From Glandiceps talaboti (lineage: Eukaryota > Hemichordata > Enteropneusta > Spengelidae), in the NCBI RefSeq assembly GCF_964340395.1, contig NC_135553.1:11892501-11956500 (forward strand): a stretch of 64,000 nucleotides of DNA, in the 5' to 3' direction. The notes below the pieces were generated by a model, which saw only the letters and a list, made by a program, of their open reading frames with translations, had not been told where the DNA came from and did no database searches. The translations under genes and the position numbers were made by a program. Positions 1 to 10,640 of this stretch are shown piece after piece (the stretch's first letter is position 1; each line of letters opens with the position of its first letter).

Positions 1-727
1 TTCGTTTCTTTCGAATGCTACATATCACCCCCAATGTTATTCCCATTCACTGCTATTCACTGTTTGCATATATCTGATTTTCAATAACTTAACTATCAAA
101 TATACAAAAGTATAGACTGGGACTTAAATAGTTTATATACTAATCCATTCTGGATTATTTTTTACACTTCAAAAGCGTGTTAAAGTAGAAAGGCAAAAGT
201 TGTAAATTATTGAAGTGTCTCTCGTGATCGATAATAAGTTTATACCAATGCAATGAGGAGGAAATGAAAAGTATTTGCTGCCATTGTCTAGGTTGTTGGA
301 TTGGGAATTCTGTTCACGCAATACATTCAACGTTATGGATTGCGCCCTCTACAGTTTAAACATTGATCACGTTGTTTTACATATGTTTTGTTACTTGAAT
401 ATTTCATTGTGATTCCAGTTTCACTTGCTTGTCCGTTTCTTTTCTTATCTCTCTTTGAGATTGTCATATCAAAAGTTAATTTTCCTGGGAAGGAATTTAT
501 TTTATGATTCCAGACAAATTAAATTATTTACTTGCTTTTCTAAGCTTTCATCAATGAAGATATGAAAATAGGACGATCATGTTCCCCACTCAGGGATGTT
601 TTTCGTATTGTTCAGACATCAAGGAAAGCAGCAGTGCTCTATGATAAGTAACCTGTACCCCCAAGGTACACAACGACAGGAAGTAGAGCGCCACCATGGC
701 AAATTTTGGAGAGGCCTATTGTCTGGG
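1..727. other. AT-rich DNA, no gene recognised
   Basis: No exon with convincing splice sites or similarity is visible. A short open frame near 596-778 has no recognisable motif and runs into the minisatellite that follows. A GCGCCCTCT word occurs near 343, one of several CTCF-core-like words in the first 6 kb. On the minus strand this region lies downstream of the TCF20/RAI1-like exons, so it could hold 3' intron, 3' UTR or intergenic DNA. Confidence 0.5.
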
Positions 728-728
728 C

Positions 729-830
729 TAGTGAATTTCTTGAGTAACACTGAACACCAAGACAAGTCTCAGAGTTAGAGAGTTTCTTGAGATAGTAATA
801 CCAAGACAAGTCTCGGGGCTAGATAGATAG
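729..830. repeat. 44-bp minisatellite, cluster 1 (about 2 copies)
   Basis: Two diverged units built on CTTGAGATAGTAACACCAAG followed by ACAAGTCTC and a GGGCTAG-like end. The unit starts at 739 and 786 are 47 bp apart because of a small insertion. The same unit recurs three times at 3675-3830 with exact 44-bp spacing. This cluster directly abuts the 53-bp array. Confidence 0.8.
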
Positions 831-2870
831 TATTTATAATGGTATGTAGAAATTACTATCAGTACAGTTAGGCAGTGTTTCTGCACACCATTATAGATAC
901 TATGATTACTATGAGTACAGTTAGGCAGTGTTTCTACATACCATTATAAATACTATAATTACTATGAGTACAGTTAGGCAGTGTTTCTACATACCATTAT
1001 AAATACTATAATTACTATGTGTACAGTTAGGCAGTGTTTCTGCACACCATTATAGATACTATGATTACTATGAGTACAGTTAGGCAGTGTTTCTACATAC
1101 CATTATAAATACTATAATTACTATGTGTACAGTTAGGCAGTGTTTCTACACACCATTATAAATACTATAATTACTATGAGTACAGTTAGGCAGTGTTTCT
1201 ACATACCATTATAAATACTATAATTACTATGAGTACAGTTAGGCAGTGTTTCTACATACCATTATAAATACTATAATTACTATGAGTACAGTTAGGCAGT
1301 GTTTCTACACACCATTATAAATACTATAATTACTATGAGTACAGTTAGGCAGTGTTTCTACATACCATTATAAATACTATAATTACTATGAGTACAGTTA
1401 GGTAGTGTTTCTACACACCATTACAAATACTATAATTACTATGAGTACAGTTAGGTAGTGTTTCTACATACCATTATAGATACTATAATTACTATGAGTA
1501 CAGTTAGGCAGTGTTTCTACATACCATTATAAATACTATAATTACTCTGTGTACAGTTAGGTAGAGTTTCTACATACCATTATAAATACTATAATTACTA
1601 TGAGTACAGTTAGGCAGTGTTTCTACACACCATTATAAATACTGTAATTACTATGAGTACAGTTAGGCAGTGTTTCTACAGTTAGGCAGTGTTTCTACAT
1701 ACCATTATAAATACTATAATTACTATGAGTACAGTTAGGTAGTGTTTCTACATACCATTACAAATACTATAATTACTATGAGTACAGTTAGGCAGTGTTT
1801 CTACATACCATTATAAATACTATAATTACTATGAGTACAGTTAGGTAGTGTTTCTACACACCATTATAAATACTATAATTACTATGAGTACAGTTAGGCA
1901 GTGTTTCTACATACCATTATAAATACTACAATTACTATGAGTACAGTTAGGCAGTGTTTCTACGTACCATTATAAATACTATAATTACTATGAGTACAGT
2001 TAGGCAGTGTTTCTACATACCATTATAATACTATAATTACTATGAGTACAGTTAGGTAGTGTTTCTACATACCATTATAAATACTATAATTACTATGAGT
2101 ACAGTTAGGTAGTGTTTCTACACACCATTATAAATACTATAATTACTATGAGTACAGTTAGGCAGTGTTTCTACATACCATTATAAATACTACAATTACT
2201 ATGAGTACAGTTAGGCAGTGTTTCTACATACCATTATAAATACTATAATTACTATGAGTACAGTTAGGTAGTGTTTCTACACACCATTATAAATACTATA
2301 ATTACTATGAGTACAGTTAGGCAGTGTTTCTACATACCATTATAAATACTACAATTACTATGAGTACAGTTAGGCAGTGTTTCTACGTACCATTATAAAT
2401 ACTATAATTACTATGAGTACAGTTAGGCAGTGTTTCTACACACCATTATAAATACTATAATTACTATGAGTACAGTTAGGTAGTGTTTCTACATACCATT
2501 ATAAATACTATAATTACTATGAGTACAGTTAGGTAGTGTTTCTACACACCATTATAAATACTATAATTACTATGAGTACAGTTAGGCAGTGTTTCTACAT
2601 ACCATTATAAATACTACAATTACTATGAGTACAGTTAGGCAGTGTTTCTACGTACCATTATAAATACTATAATTACTATGAGTACAGTTAGGCAGTGTTT
2701 CTACACACCATTATAAATACTATAATTACTATGAGTACAGTTAGGTAGTGTTTCTACACACCATTACAAATACTATAATTACTATGAGTACAGTTAGGTA
2801 GTGTTTCTACATACCATTATAAATACTATAATTACTATGAGGACAGTTAGGCAGTATTTCTACATCTATA
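831..2870. repeat. 53-bp satellite array 1 (about 38 copies)
   Basis: Head-to-tail 53-bp units contain GAGTACAGTTAGGCAGTG, TTTCTACATACCATTATAAA and TACTATAATTACTAT. Starts at 911, 964 and 1017 show the exact period. Units differ mainly at CATACC/CACACC/CGTACC, GGCAGTG/GGTAGTG and ACTATAA/ACTACAA. The array opens with an inverted half-unit (about 828-853) that is the reverse complement of the TTCTACATACC to AAATACTA part, so a short foldback marks the edge. A 17-bp internal duplication sits near 1666-1690. One unit near 2025 lacks a base. No protein-coding potential is evident. Confidence 0.97.
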
Positions 2871-3674
2871 ACGTAACATTCAGTCCTGAAAATAAAAACA
2901 AATCATACAATAAGTGAACATGTGAACAAATGTTCTGATAACATTAATTGTGACTGGTGAAGAAACCCAAATAGCCAGTTTAAAAACGTTCAGCAAGAAG
3001 GATCAATTATTACCGATCAGGGAACGTATCGCCAATAGTTTCCCTACACAAACGAATCCAAAATTTTAAGGGTTTCAACCTGTATGTAACAACCACATAG
3101 TTGGTTATCTCTAACCTAACAACCATATAACCTGATTGAATTTGGTTCATGTTTGGAGCTCATTCCCCCCTCATACACGTTTACTCTGAATACCTTGATA
3201 TCCAAGATGGTATGTTTTAGTCTGTTTGATTGTTTGATACTGAATTCCATTCCATTCCATTTTTTCTCACCCTTGGCAATTTTCAACATTACACAAGATA
3301 GTGAATAGTCACAGGGTTTCCATTTAGGATCTAATTTTTTTCTAAAACAATTACTTCAGAGCAGAGACTTGTCTTTGTGTTAGTATATCAAGAAGCTCTC
3401 TGATCTAAAGCCAAGCTAAGGCTTCGCCCTTGGAAGCAGAGTCTGGAAATCTGTGAAATTAATTACCACAACAACTCTGCTAAATCTAAGTGGATCTTAC
3501 ATTATATTTCAAACTATGATGTAGTTGCATCCTATGTGGCTTAATTGAGAGGGTAGCCAATTACAAATACTTGATGATCCATCAAAAGTTTAGATTTAGC
3601 AGAGCTGCTGCTTGTGGTGGTGGTGATGGTAAATTTCAAATTCAGACCATGGTTCTGTGCTTCCTTGGAGTACA
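2871..3674. other. Unique AT-rich spacer between repeats
   Basis: No gene seen. It contains a GTGGTGGTGATGG stretch near 3614-3630 and otherwise ordinary AT-rich DNA. No splice-bounded exon with similarity was found on either strand. Confidence 0.5.
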
Positions 3675-3830
3675 GAATTTCTTGAGATAGTAACACCAAG
3701 ACAAGTCTCTGGGCTAGTAAGCTTCTTGAGATAGTAACACCAAGACAAGTTCCAGAGCTAGAGAGCTTCTTGAGACAGTAACACCAAGACAAGTCTCTGG
3801 GCTAACAGATAAGCTTCTCAATAACACACC
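3675..3830. repeat. 44-bp minisatellite, cluster 2 (3 to 4 copies)
   Basis: Units begin with CTTGAGATAG or CTTGAGACAG at 3681, 3725 and 3769, exactly 44 bp apart, followed by TAACACCAAGACAAG and a GGGCTA or GAGCTA end. A partial unit (AAGCTTCTCAATAACACACC) follows. It is the same family as 729-830. A minus-strand open frame across it is only a by-product of the repeat. Confidence 0.9.
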
Positions 3831-5530
3831 AGGGGTATTGGTAAAGAAAAATCACACATACACAAAATCTTGTTTCTTTAGATTTTTACTATCAAAGTAT
3901 AGTGATGAAAAATCAAAAACAAAAAACTTTTTGAGTGTTGTCCTAGCTATGAAAAACAAAAGACCAAAAGAAAGAAAAGACAAAGCATAGACAATACTGG
4001 CTGAAATACACAATGTCAAAAAATTGTTTACATGGCTGACACTTGATATAACAACGACAAAGAGCTGCAGTACAAACACTACTCATTTAAATACCACGAA
4101 ACGTTTCACACTCCTTGTCATTGTCAAGCTTCACTTTTCAAAGAGTATGTCATCTATTCATTTTTTATAGAAAGAACACCTATGCTAAACAAATCTGAAA
4201 TTTTGACATCTTTTGACACAAACAATAATTTTTTTCTTCTTCAAAAAAACTGATAATGAATGGATAAATCAATGCAATTCTGGGCAGTATACTATTTTTA
4301 ACGAGTCTGATCAAAATAAGAAAGATTTTAACAAATTTTCTGTAGATATACTTTGGTTTTTGTTTTTTTTGGGCGAGTGGTTTTACTTGTTATCATTCTG
4401 CTAAAACCTACATTTGCCAAAATCACCCGTTTAGTTGAAAATATTTCACATATATTGCAAGTAAAGTAAAATATTTGGGCACTTAACAACTTTACCATTC
4501 TGGCATAGTGTAGACTTTGTAAAATACAGGTGTCAAATGAAGAAAATAAAATAAAAAAGTCAGAACATTATTTCTACACATGGATCTCCTCCCACATCAT
4601 GTTTTGCTTCTTTATTAAGAGTTCAATGTTGCCAAAATATGGTACATCTGAATAAAGCGCCCTCACAGTTAAATCTACAATTCAATATCCTTTTGTTTTT
4701 CATGTCGGTCCTAAATAGTCTTTCAGCACATGCATGTTTACAGGATATTTTGAGCTATGAGAATAATTGACCGACACAAAATGAGATGGAGATTATTATC
4801 TCAGTCATAATTACACATAATACAGTGTATTGGCAAGCACTGGGTTTCAGTTGTACATCTCTGCTTGCTTGCCATGCCACTGATAGTATCATTATTTCCA
4901 CTACAAAATACTGAGATTATTCATATGGAGGGTGATGCAGTGTGCGTATAAATACCCCCTCCCCCCTCCCTCCTGTGTTAAAACAGGAATGAGCTTGCTT
5001 TCAGAGAAAATAAATTGTATACTTTTATTTACTTAGAATTTATCATTTACATATACTTGTCTAATGTTAGTTTGAATGAAAATAAGAAGGAAGACAACAA
5101 AACAAAATGCAACTAGTTGCTTACTGCCATCAAACATTCACACCAAAATGATATTGTAAAATTACTAGCGCCCCCAAAGTCTAGTATACAAATTCTTTTG
5201 TTTTATGTACACCAAACCATGCGTCCAATGTCACATGTATTCTTTGGGAACAAAATACATTACAATAGGGTAGTTACCAGTTGCAACAGGTCATAAAATA
5301 CAAAGTTATATTGCTGAGTATTACTTTTGGAATTTCTTTTTCACCTTAGAAACTGAATTCGCAGTCATTGTTATGAAAGTTCCACCTGCTGTATGGATGG
5401 AAAATAGAGAACACAACTCTATTTGTTGACAGCACTTTGTTGAAAATAAAGACTGAGAAACTGACCAATGATGGATGGAGTTAGCCTAATCTAGGCTTCA
5501 ATTAATGTCCTTATATCTGTATGGTAGATA
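3831..5530. other. AT-rich DNA, no gene recognised
   Basis: Contains homopolymer runs, a C-rich patch at about 4956-4972, and GCGCCCTC or GCGCCCCC words at about 4656 and 5168. No exon was recognised on either strand. It could be the 3' portion of the minus-strand TCF20/RAI1-like locus, but no polyadenylation site or terminal exon can be assigned. Confidence 0.45.
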
Positions 5531-5535
5531 ATAAA

Positions 5536-5672
5536 CAAAACAGTGAGAGGCTCGGTCATTCCTTTTCACTTTTTCTCTATGTTTTCACCAGCTTGGAATC
5601 CACATTTTGTAATCAAACCTTTGACATGTATGGAAGTAAATGATACCAACAGAACCTCTCACTGTTTGATAT
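5536..5672. repeat. Short foldback, possible MITE fragment
   Basis: AACAGTGAGAGGCTC near 5540-5555 is matched by the inverted AGAACCTCTCACTGTTTG near 5650-5668. Weaker inverted similarity continues inward. The arms are about 20 bp with a spacer near 95 bp. No target duplication could be confirmed, so transposon origin is an inference. Confidence 0.45.
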
Positions 5673-5821
5673 ATTCAGCCAAAAGTTTCTAAAACATAAA
5701 ATCAATCTCCAAGATGAAAACCATTTAGTTACAGATCATAATCATTCCTGGAATGTACCACCAACGGTGCTACAGTATTTGGTGCAATTCCAAGGGAGGG
5801 CACCGTTTACATCCAAACAGC

Positions 5822-5858
5822 TCCACAGGGCGCTATTACCACACCACCAGAGGGCGCT
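5822..5858 (+). promoter_or_regulatory. Pair of CTCF-core-like motifs
   Basis: CCACCAGAGGGCGCT at 5844-5858 differs by one base from the textbook CTCF core CCACCAGGGGGCGCT. CCACAGGGCGCT at 5823-5834 is a second, weaker match in the same orientation 21 bp upstream. CTCF is conserved across bilaterians and binds this core. Binding here is an inference from the motif only. Related words occur nearby at 343, 4656 and 5168. Confidence 0.4.
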
Positions 5859-5972
5859 GATCAGTGAAATACAACCAAGTTGTTTCACTACCATGAATTG
5901 AATCTCATCTGCCAGACACTTTTTGGAAGGAGGACAAATCTTGTAGTCCTCAAAACAACTTAACATCATTCG

Positions 5973-6284
5973 AAATATTACACAGAGTGAAAATTTAGTC
6001 TGCTAGGTCCCACAAAATGCAATAGAGAAATATAATTACCTATTTGACTAAGAATCTACAGTACTGAAAGCTGAATACATATTACACATGGTTTTATCGG
6101 TCCTAGATTGAAATTGGAAGATAAGAAAACAATTGTAAACACTGGGAAAAAAATTGTTTACAATGAAATGAGCAGAAAATACAAAACTAGTACATTTTGT
6201 TATTACACGTTTCAACAAAACATAGCTTTGGCACAATAAATTCTTTTCCCTTCCCCCTCCCTCTCTTGTGGCTCGGTAATAAAT

Positions 6285-6331
<47 letters not shown>

Positions 6332-6829
6332 ATCAACATCAACAACAAAAACTTTGTGTCAGGATTTCAAATAACAAGACACATTACATAAACCAAGCTC
6401 TGATTCTGATAATTTTTTTGTTTTTTTGTTTTGTTTTTGGTGTGGAAAAGCTGACAGAAGGGTAGAAAAATGCTTTTTAGTTCAACAACGCAACTTACAT
6501 ACCATAACATACAACACAAAGCCCAAGTAGTAATTAACATGGAAAAAAGAAAACTAAATCAGTCTTATTATTTTTTTTGTAGGAGTAAAGAACTATGTTC
6601 CAGCGATGAGTTTCCATCTTGTATAACAATTGAGAAATGAATTCAATTCAAGACACAGAAAAGACTGCTGTATCTACATGCTGCTACACTGCAAATAAAA
6701 CAGAGACAATTGTACGTATTACTGTCACTGATTTCTCAATAATATAACCGAGATCTTTTGTTTGACTGGTGTCCTCTCAACACCATCTTTGACATTTGTC
6801 CAACATTTCTATATTGTTAATATAACATT
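5973..6829. other. AT-rich DNA with a (CAA)n microsatellite
   Basis: A CAA/CATCAA repeat spans about 6283-6350 and T-rich runs occur at 6412-6440. Translated, the microsatellite gives poly-Asn, which is not evidence of a gene. Nothing else was recognised. Confidence 0.6.
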
Positions 6830-8192
6830 AGTACATATAATATGAGTCCAGTTTGCCAGTGTTTCTATATACCATTGTTATAAATACTATAAATTACTAT
6901 GAGTACAGTTAGGCAGTGTTTCTACATCCCATTATAAATACTATAATTACTGAGTAGTTAGGCAATATTTCTACATACCATTATTATGAACACTATGAGT
7001 ACAGTTAGGCAGTGTTTCTACACACCATTATAAATACTTTAATTACTATGAGTACAGTTAGGCAGTGTTTTTACATACCATTTAGACATACTATAATTAC
7101 TATGAGTACAGTTAAGCAGTGTTTCTACACACCATTATATATACTATAATTACTATGAGTACAGTTAGGTAGTGTTTCTACGTACCATTATAAATACTAT
7201 AATTACTATGAGTTGAGTTAGGCGCTGTTTGTACATACCATTATTATAAATACTATAATTACTATGGGTACAGTTAGGTAGTGTTTCTACACACCATTAT
7301 AATACTGTAATTACTTAGTACAGTTAGGCAGTGTTTCTACATCCCATTATAAATACTATAATTACTGAGTAGTTAGGCAATATTTCTACATACCATTATT
7401 ATGAACACTATGAGTACAGTTAGGCAGTGTTTCTACACACCATTATAAATACTTTAATTACTATGAGTACAGTTAGGCAGTGTTTCTACATACCATTATA
7501 AATACTATAACTGCTGAGTACAGTTAGGCAGTGTTTTTACATACCATTTAGACATACTATAATTACTATGAGTACAGTTAGGCAGTGTTTCTACACATCA
7601 TTATATATACTACAATTACTATGAGTACAGTTAGGTAGTGTTTCTACACACCATTATTATAAATACTATAATTACTATGGGTACAGTTAGGTAGTGTTTC
7701 TACACACCATTATTATAAATACTATATTACTATGAGTACAGTTAGGCGGTGTTTGTACACACCATTATTATAAATACTATAATTACTATGAGTACAGTTA
7801 GGCGGTGTTTGTACATACCATTATTATAAATACTATAATTACTATGAGTACAGTTAGGTAGTCTTTCTACATACCATTATTATAAATACTATATTACTAT
7901 GAGTACAGTTAGGCGGTGTTTGTACACACCATTATTATAAATACTATATTACTATGAGTACAGTTAGGCGGTGTTTTTAAACACCATTATTATAAATACT
8001 ATAATTACTATGAGTACAGTTAGGCGGTGTTTGTACACACCATTATTATAAATACTATATTACTATGAGTACAGTTAGGCGGTGTTTGTACACACCATTA
8101 TCATAAATACTATAATTACTATGAGTACAGTTTGGTAATATTTCTACATACCATTATTATAAATACTATGAGTACAGTTAGGCAGTGCTTCT
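6830..8192. repeat. 53-bp satellite array 2 (about 25 diverged copies)
   Basis: The same unit and orientation as the array at 831-2870, but more diverged. Many units carry an extra ATT (CCATTATTATAAATAC), giving about 56 bp. Others are shortened (CTGAGTAGTTAGG) or carry GGCGGTGTTTGTACACACC. A block with CATCCCATT, GAGTAGTTAGGCAATATTT and TTATTATGAACACTATG occurs twice, at about 6925-7000 and 7330-7410, which indicates duplication of a multi-unit segment. The higher divergence suggests this array is older or less homogenised. Confidence 0.95.
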
Positions 8193-9129
8193 AACCAATT
8201 TCCTTCATCTTGACGACTTTATTCTGTGTGAATCAAAAACATGACACAACAAGTGAATGACAATCATCAGTGTTAAGTACAGGACACTGATCTTCACATT
8301 TACAAGTGCACAGTAACATTCCTTTGACTTGATATGATGCAGGAAGGCAAGGACTGGGCATACTTACAAAGAAATACACTGCTGTACAAACACACAGAGG
8401 TTAATTTTGTTGTATACATCACTTGAGAATGCCAATGTATGTGCACTAGGCCCATAGGATTACCATTAAAGTACAGTAAACTGGGGTATCAAATTTCCAG
8501 CTAATGGTATTTCTATGGACTCTGTGAGCATACAGAAAGAATTCGCAATAAGTGTCTTCAGAATGTTGCAAAGATTCACGAAAACAAATTAAAAAGAAAA
8601 TGTAGTATACCAAGTCGAGATACAACTTCTCAAGAACTACAAATGTTGGCAAATCTGGCACAGAGGAGACATTCTCTACACTGGGGCAAAATATCATGGG
8701 TAAGTAAACAAGGATAGGAATTCCACAGTTGGCCTTAGACACTGTCAAGAAGTATGAGGGTGTGTCAAGTTCCTAAGAATGTTTACTTATGTATGCTTCA
8801 CCTCAGTGTAAAATAGAGCTCTTCTCAGCAAAATTTGACAAATTTGACAGCTCTGCTCAGAAAGGCTGCACACAGTAGAGTCAATGAAAATGGGTCTATG
8901 TGGTTTCTAAATACAAGAAATGCAGCGAAGAGGAAATCATCCTCACTTTATTTTCCTTGGATTGTATTTCTGTACTTTCACTAATTATACAATACATACC
9001 TTATGTGTACTACAAATCATGGAAAAATTTTCATCTTGAAGTTGACAATCTGAAATACAAGATAAAAAGTCAGAAGATAAATGCACACGATAAAGTCATG
9101 TTAGTTTTAAACATCTGCTTCATATACCC
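8193..9129. other. AT-rich DNA, no gene recognised
   Basis: Open frames on both strands (for example about 8446-8748 minus) show no family motif. Minus-strand translations were searched for the missing C-terminal Cys-x2-His of the ePHD finger and none was convincing. Confidence 0.5.
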
Positions 9130-9372
9130 CCATTGTAATACAAAGTCATATGGTGAGCGAGTGTTCTCGCGAGCAGCGCCCCTCTTATGGAACAGTATAC
9201 CGCAAAGCTTGACTCTCATTTGTACAGACTATGACAAACAGGAAATAATGCTAGAACTACATCTCTCAGCTTTTAACAATCAATCCATCCCTATGGTCTA
9301 AACCTGAGAGACAGGCTTACCATGTCAGTGATATCAGATACTATTTTCATTATTATTATTATTATTATCATC
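9130..9372 (+). mobile_element. CR1/L2-type LINE 3' remnant
   Basis: In one plus frame 9137-9210 encodes NTKSYGERVFSRAAPLLWNS followed by IPQSL. This matches the signature shortly after the reverse transcriptase domain of many CR1/L2/Jockey-group non-LTR retrotransposons, of the form YGxRxFSxAAPxLWNSLP. An in-frame stop follows at about 9299-9301, and an (ATT)n tail at 9350-9369 fits the microsatellite tails of such LINEs. It is a short 5'-truncated relic, not an active element. It lies about 200 bp downstream of the small PHD exon, inside or beyond the next intron of that gene and antisense to it. Confidence 0.65.
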
Positions 9373-9414
9373 ATACTAGCAAGTTTTACTTTTTTAATTA
9401 GTTTGAAATTAGAG

Positions 9415-9520
9415 AATGTTCTTGAGTGTTCAAGAATTCAAGAGAGTCCAAGAAAGAGAGTTCAAGAGTTCAAGAGATAGTTCGAGAGAGTGAGAGTTCA
9501 AGAGAGAGAGAGCACTCACG
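9415..9520. repeat. GA-rich simple repeat
   Basis: Degenerate repeats of GTTCAAGAGA, GAGAGAGTT and GAGAGAGAG. It is purine-rich on the plus strand and pyrimidine-rich on the minus strand, starting about 50 bp past the donor of the 94-bp exon. A role in splicing would be speculation. Confidence 0.7.
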
Positions 9521-9573
9521 GCTGAATCAGTCACAGAAAACTTGATATGATGTGATCTGATGTAACATCTCAC

Positions 9574-9667
9574 CTGCTTTAACTGCACACAAATAATGAT
9601 ATTTTTCTTCACAACCTTTGGTCATGCATCCTAGGGAGGCACCTTTATGTTTACATGTGGAACAAGT
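9574..9667 (-). CDS. TCF20/RAI1: TCF20/RAI1-like gene, 94-bp exon encoding the PHD core
   Basis: This exon continues the minus-strand TCF20/RAI1-like frame. It is preceded by a pyrimidine-rich acceptor ending TATCAG (9668-9673) and followed by the donor GTGAGA (9573-9568). It starts in phase 0 after the large exon's final Met and ends one base into a codon. The 31 codons begin TCSTCKHKGASLGC and continue through a KGC and a YHYLCA motif. Numbered from the Met at 14897, the zinc ligands are C1421, C1424, C1433, C1438, H1443 and C1446. Its length, phases and Cys/His spacing match the homologous part of vertebrate TCF20 and RAI1, where this segment completes most of the ePHD finger that contacts chromatin. 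The exon has no in-frame ATG start and cannot stand alone. The final Cys-x2-His pair should be in the next exon, which was not found. Confidence 0.85.
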
Positions 9668-10640
9668 CTGATATAAAGAAATAAATTATGTTAGTCTACC
9701 GAGGAATGTACTTCACAAACACTTCTGACATGGAGAAATGAACATTACTTTACTGCAATTACAATGTAACATGCTATAGCTGTTGACAACCAGATGGACG
9801 GATCACTTATTCACAGACAAGTAATGGTTTACCAGAAAAAACAAAAGATAACATAGTTTGACCACTAGGAGTGCCATTCATTCGTATTACACACTTTTAG
9901 ATTGGACATAGATGAGTGCTGAAGCTTCGTGGTGTTTTGGCCAGTATTCCCTTGAAGTCAATTTGATGCACCACTGATGCTGAATAATTTCTTGTGTGAT
10001 ACCAAATTATATGTGGTGTCTCACAAAAAAACTTTGATGATTTTTAGCCCACAACAATGTTGGTCTTTTATTAGAGAGAGAGTAAGTGGTTTCAAGGGTG
10101 AGCCAGGTATATATCTGTATATATACAATCATATTGTCTACTTATTTCTGAAAATAAAAGAGGAAACTGTATAGCTTACTACATTAAGTGGACTTGATTG
10201 AGTGTCCTGGTCGATTCCACTGGGGTCACGACTAACTTACGCCATCACATGTTTGTGATAGTTCGCCTGATGAATCCAACCAAGTGCCAACTGACAGTGT
10301 TCACTTATTCAAATATGACATCTCCCGATAGATGCCATAAAACTTGCACAGCTACACTAAAATTATATTTCAACTCTTAGCGTCATATGCAAGGATGTTG
10401 TTATTTTGCAAGTACTTATAACGGAAATATAAACTTTCAGATTACATTTATCGCTCCCAGCTGCCATGTTTGATCGTCTATAAGTCAAAATCGGTTGGGC
10501 TATCAGGTATCCCTGACAATGCACGCGCACCACCCTTGTATCAGACAAGTGTAAAACAACTGACCCGGTGTACACTGTGATAAACTGGGGAGTCAATCAT
10601 GTCCACCCAGTATTAGAAATGATGTGACTGACCAACTCAC
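9668..10640 (-). other. Intron between the two ePHD exons (973 bp)
   Basis: Bounded by the donor GTGAGT (10640-10635) after the large exon and the acceptor CAG (9670-9668) before the 94-bp exon, in phase 0. The interior is AT-rich. Short open frames near 9977-10596 on both strands have no recognisable motif. Confidence 0.8.

Noticed and set aside
831-2870. CRISPR array
   Set aside because: The 53-bp units are contiguous with no unique spacers, and the DNA is clearly eukaryotic. This is a satellite.
5905-5945. Terminal ePHD exon candidate: minus-strand CLADEIQF after a pyrimidine-rich AAAAAG
   Set aside because: With the required phase the acceptor leads to a stop after four codons. The CLADE frame has no AG in phase and lacks a Cys-x2-His.
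8446-8748. Minus-strand 100-codon frame containing EDTYCEFFLYAHRVH as a possible last ePHD exon
   Set aside because: The Cys-His spacing is wrong, no Phe/Pro context of the family is present, and no convincing acceptor precedes it.
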